The notes beneath the pieces were generated by a model. That model searched no databases, had not been told where the DNA came from, and saw only the letters and a program-made list of their open reading frames with translations. Shown here piece by piece: positions 63,486 to 64,000 of a stretch of 64,000 nucleotides of DNA (within the stretch, counting starts at the first letter, position 1; the number at the start of each line of letters is the position of its first letter). This stretch comes from Anisakis pegreffii. Lineage: Eukaryota > Nematoda > Chromadorea > Rhabditida > Anisakidae. Position numbers and translations under genes: made by a program. Where the stretch lies: NCBI GenBank assembly GCA_035041965.1, contig JAPYMA010000648.1, forward strand, positions 1 through 64,000, written 5' to 3'.

Positions 63486-64000
63486 CCCTGCTCCGAGCTT
63501 AACAAATCTTCGCTCAACAATTTACTAGTAACGATAAGTGCACGACACTCACAAGTGATCTGTCTCTCAGAGATCATTTCAAAATTTCAACGGAAATGTT
63601 TCAGATTAGAGCAACCGTTTCAAAATTTTGATTAGAATGATGGAAGGGCTGAATGAGGACATAAAAACTGACCTCAAATTACGTGATTCCGAATGAAGAG
63701 AGCCTAAAACTGTGCTTAATACAAGCGATTGAGGGTAGAATACGTTCATCGCTATGAGCTCTACAACTGCCAACCGTTCTAAGACGCCTGTCATCTAATT
63801 GTAGCCATTGATTATAACACCAGATTATCACCAACTTGAGTTCAGAGTAAACAAAATAAAAAACAAATCATCACTCAACAAAATTATCATTTTAAAGGAC
63901 GACAACCAAATTGACTGACGAATAAGACAAAAATAATAAGCAGCGAAGAAGACACAAGAAGATATTTTTTCTTCGCAAAAGTAACTGGAGAAACTATGCT
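63486..64000. other. Right edge, no supported gene
   Basis: AT-rich. The words 'tgacctcaaat' and 'gaagagagcc' at 63670-63702 also occur at 58227-58258, hinting at a diverged dispersed repeat. No domain is recognisable. Confidence 0.45.

Noticed and set aside
1..64000. tRNA, rRNA, CRISPR or bacterial operon features
   Set aside because: No T-loop/acceptor combinations, conserved rRNA words or direct-repeat/spacer arrays were seen; the intron-rich genes are eukaryotic.

Overview
The window looks like nuclear DNA of a nematode, probably a chromadorean and possibly a parasitic one; the species cannot be named from sequence alone. It is AT-rich. The genes are split into many short exons with GT..AG introns. 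Splice acceptors are of the nematode TTTCAG/TTTTAG type, plus an unusual share ending in AAG. The myotubularin gene carries a C-terminal FYVE finger, an arrangement I recall for C. elegans MTM-6. There are no operons, phage genes, CRISPR arrays or rRNA/tRNA genes that I can support.

Layout. (1) 1-6515: a satellite array with a very regular ~404-bp monomer and several monomer classes in a mosaic order. Near its right edge it is interrupted by a 586-bp GC-rich non-autonomous transposon with hAT-like ends. (2) 6516-13591: intergenic DNA with a microsatellite. (3) 13592-19258 (+): a complete MTMR6/7/8-type myotubularin gene (mtm-6-like), 15 exons plus one possible alternative exon. (4) 19259-22325: intergenic. 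(5) 22326-22794: a 5'-truncated mariner copy. (6) 23370-25049 (-): a METTL18/HPM1-like methyltransferase gene, including a possible 12-nt microexon. (7) 25050-36745: a long intergenic, repeat-bearing stretch with a second small copy of the GC-rich element, a decayed Merlin-type transposase (about 27607-28420), several simple repeats and a perfect 33-bp hairpin. (8) 36797-44540 (-): a complete 23-exon WDR3/UTP12 gene for an SSU-processome protein. (9) 44541-50169: intergenic, with two large fold-back sequences and a weak candidate 3' exon. (10) 50170-57428 (-): an 11-exon gene for a single-pass leucine-rich-repeat membrane protein. (11) 57429-64000: intergenic, with a 624-bp fold-back/Mutator-like element flanked by a 10-bp duplication.

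The four genes are unrelated in function: phosphoinositide phosphatase, histidine-type protein methyltransferase, ribosome biogenesis, and cell-surface adhesion/signalling. They do not form a pathway. I assembled each exon model by hand from open frames, splice signals, phase agreement and remembered family sequences. Every chain closes in frame. The most unusual material is the non-coding part: the mosaic satellite, the two copies of the GC-rich hAT-type element in opposite orientations, the Mutator-like fold-back, and three separate large hairpins.
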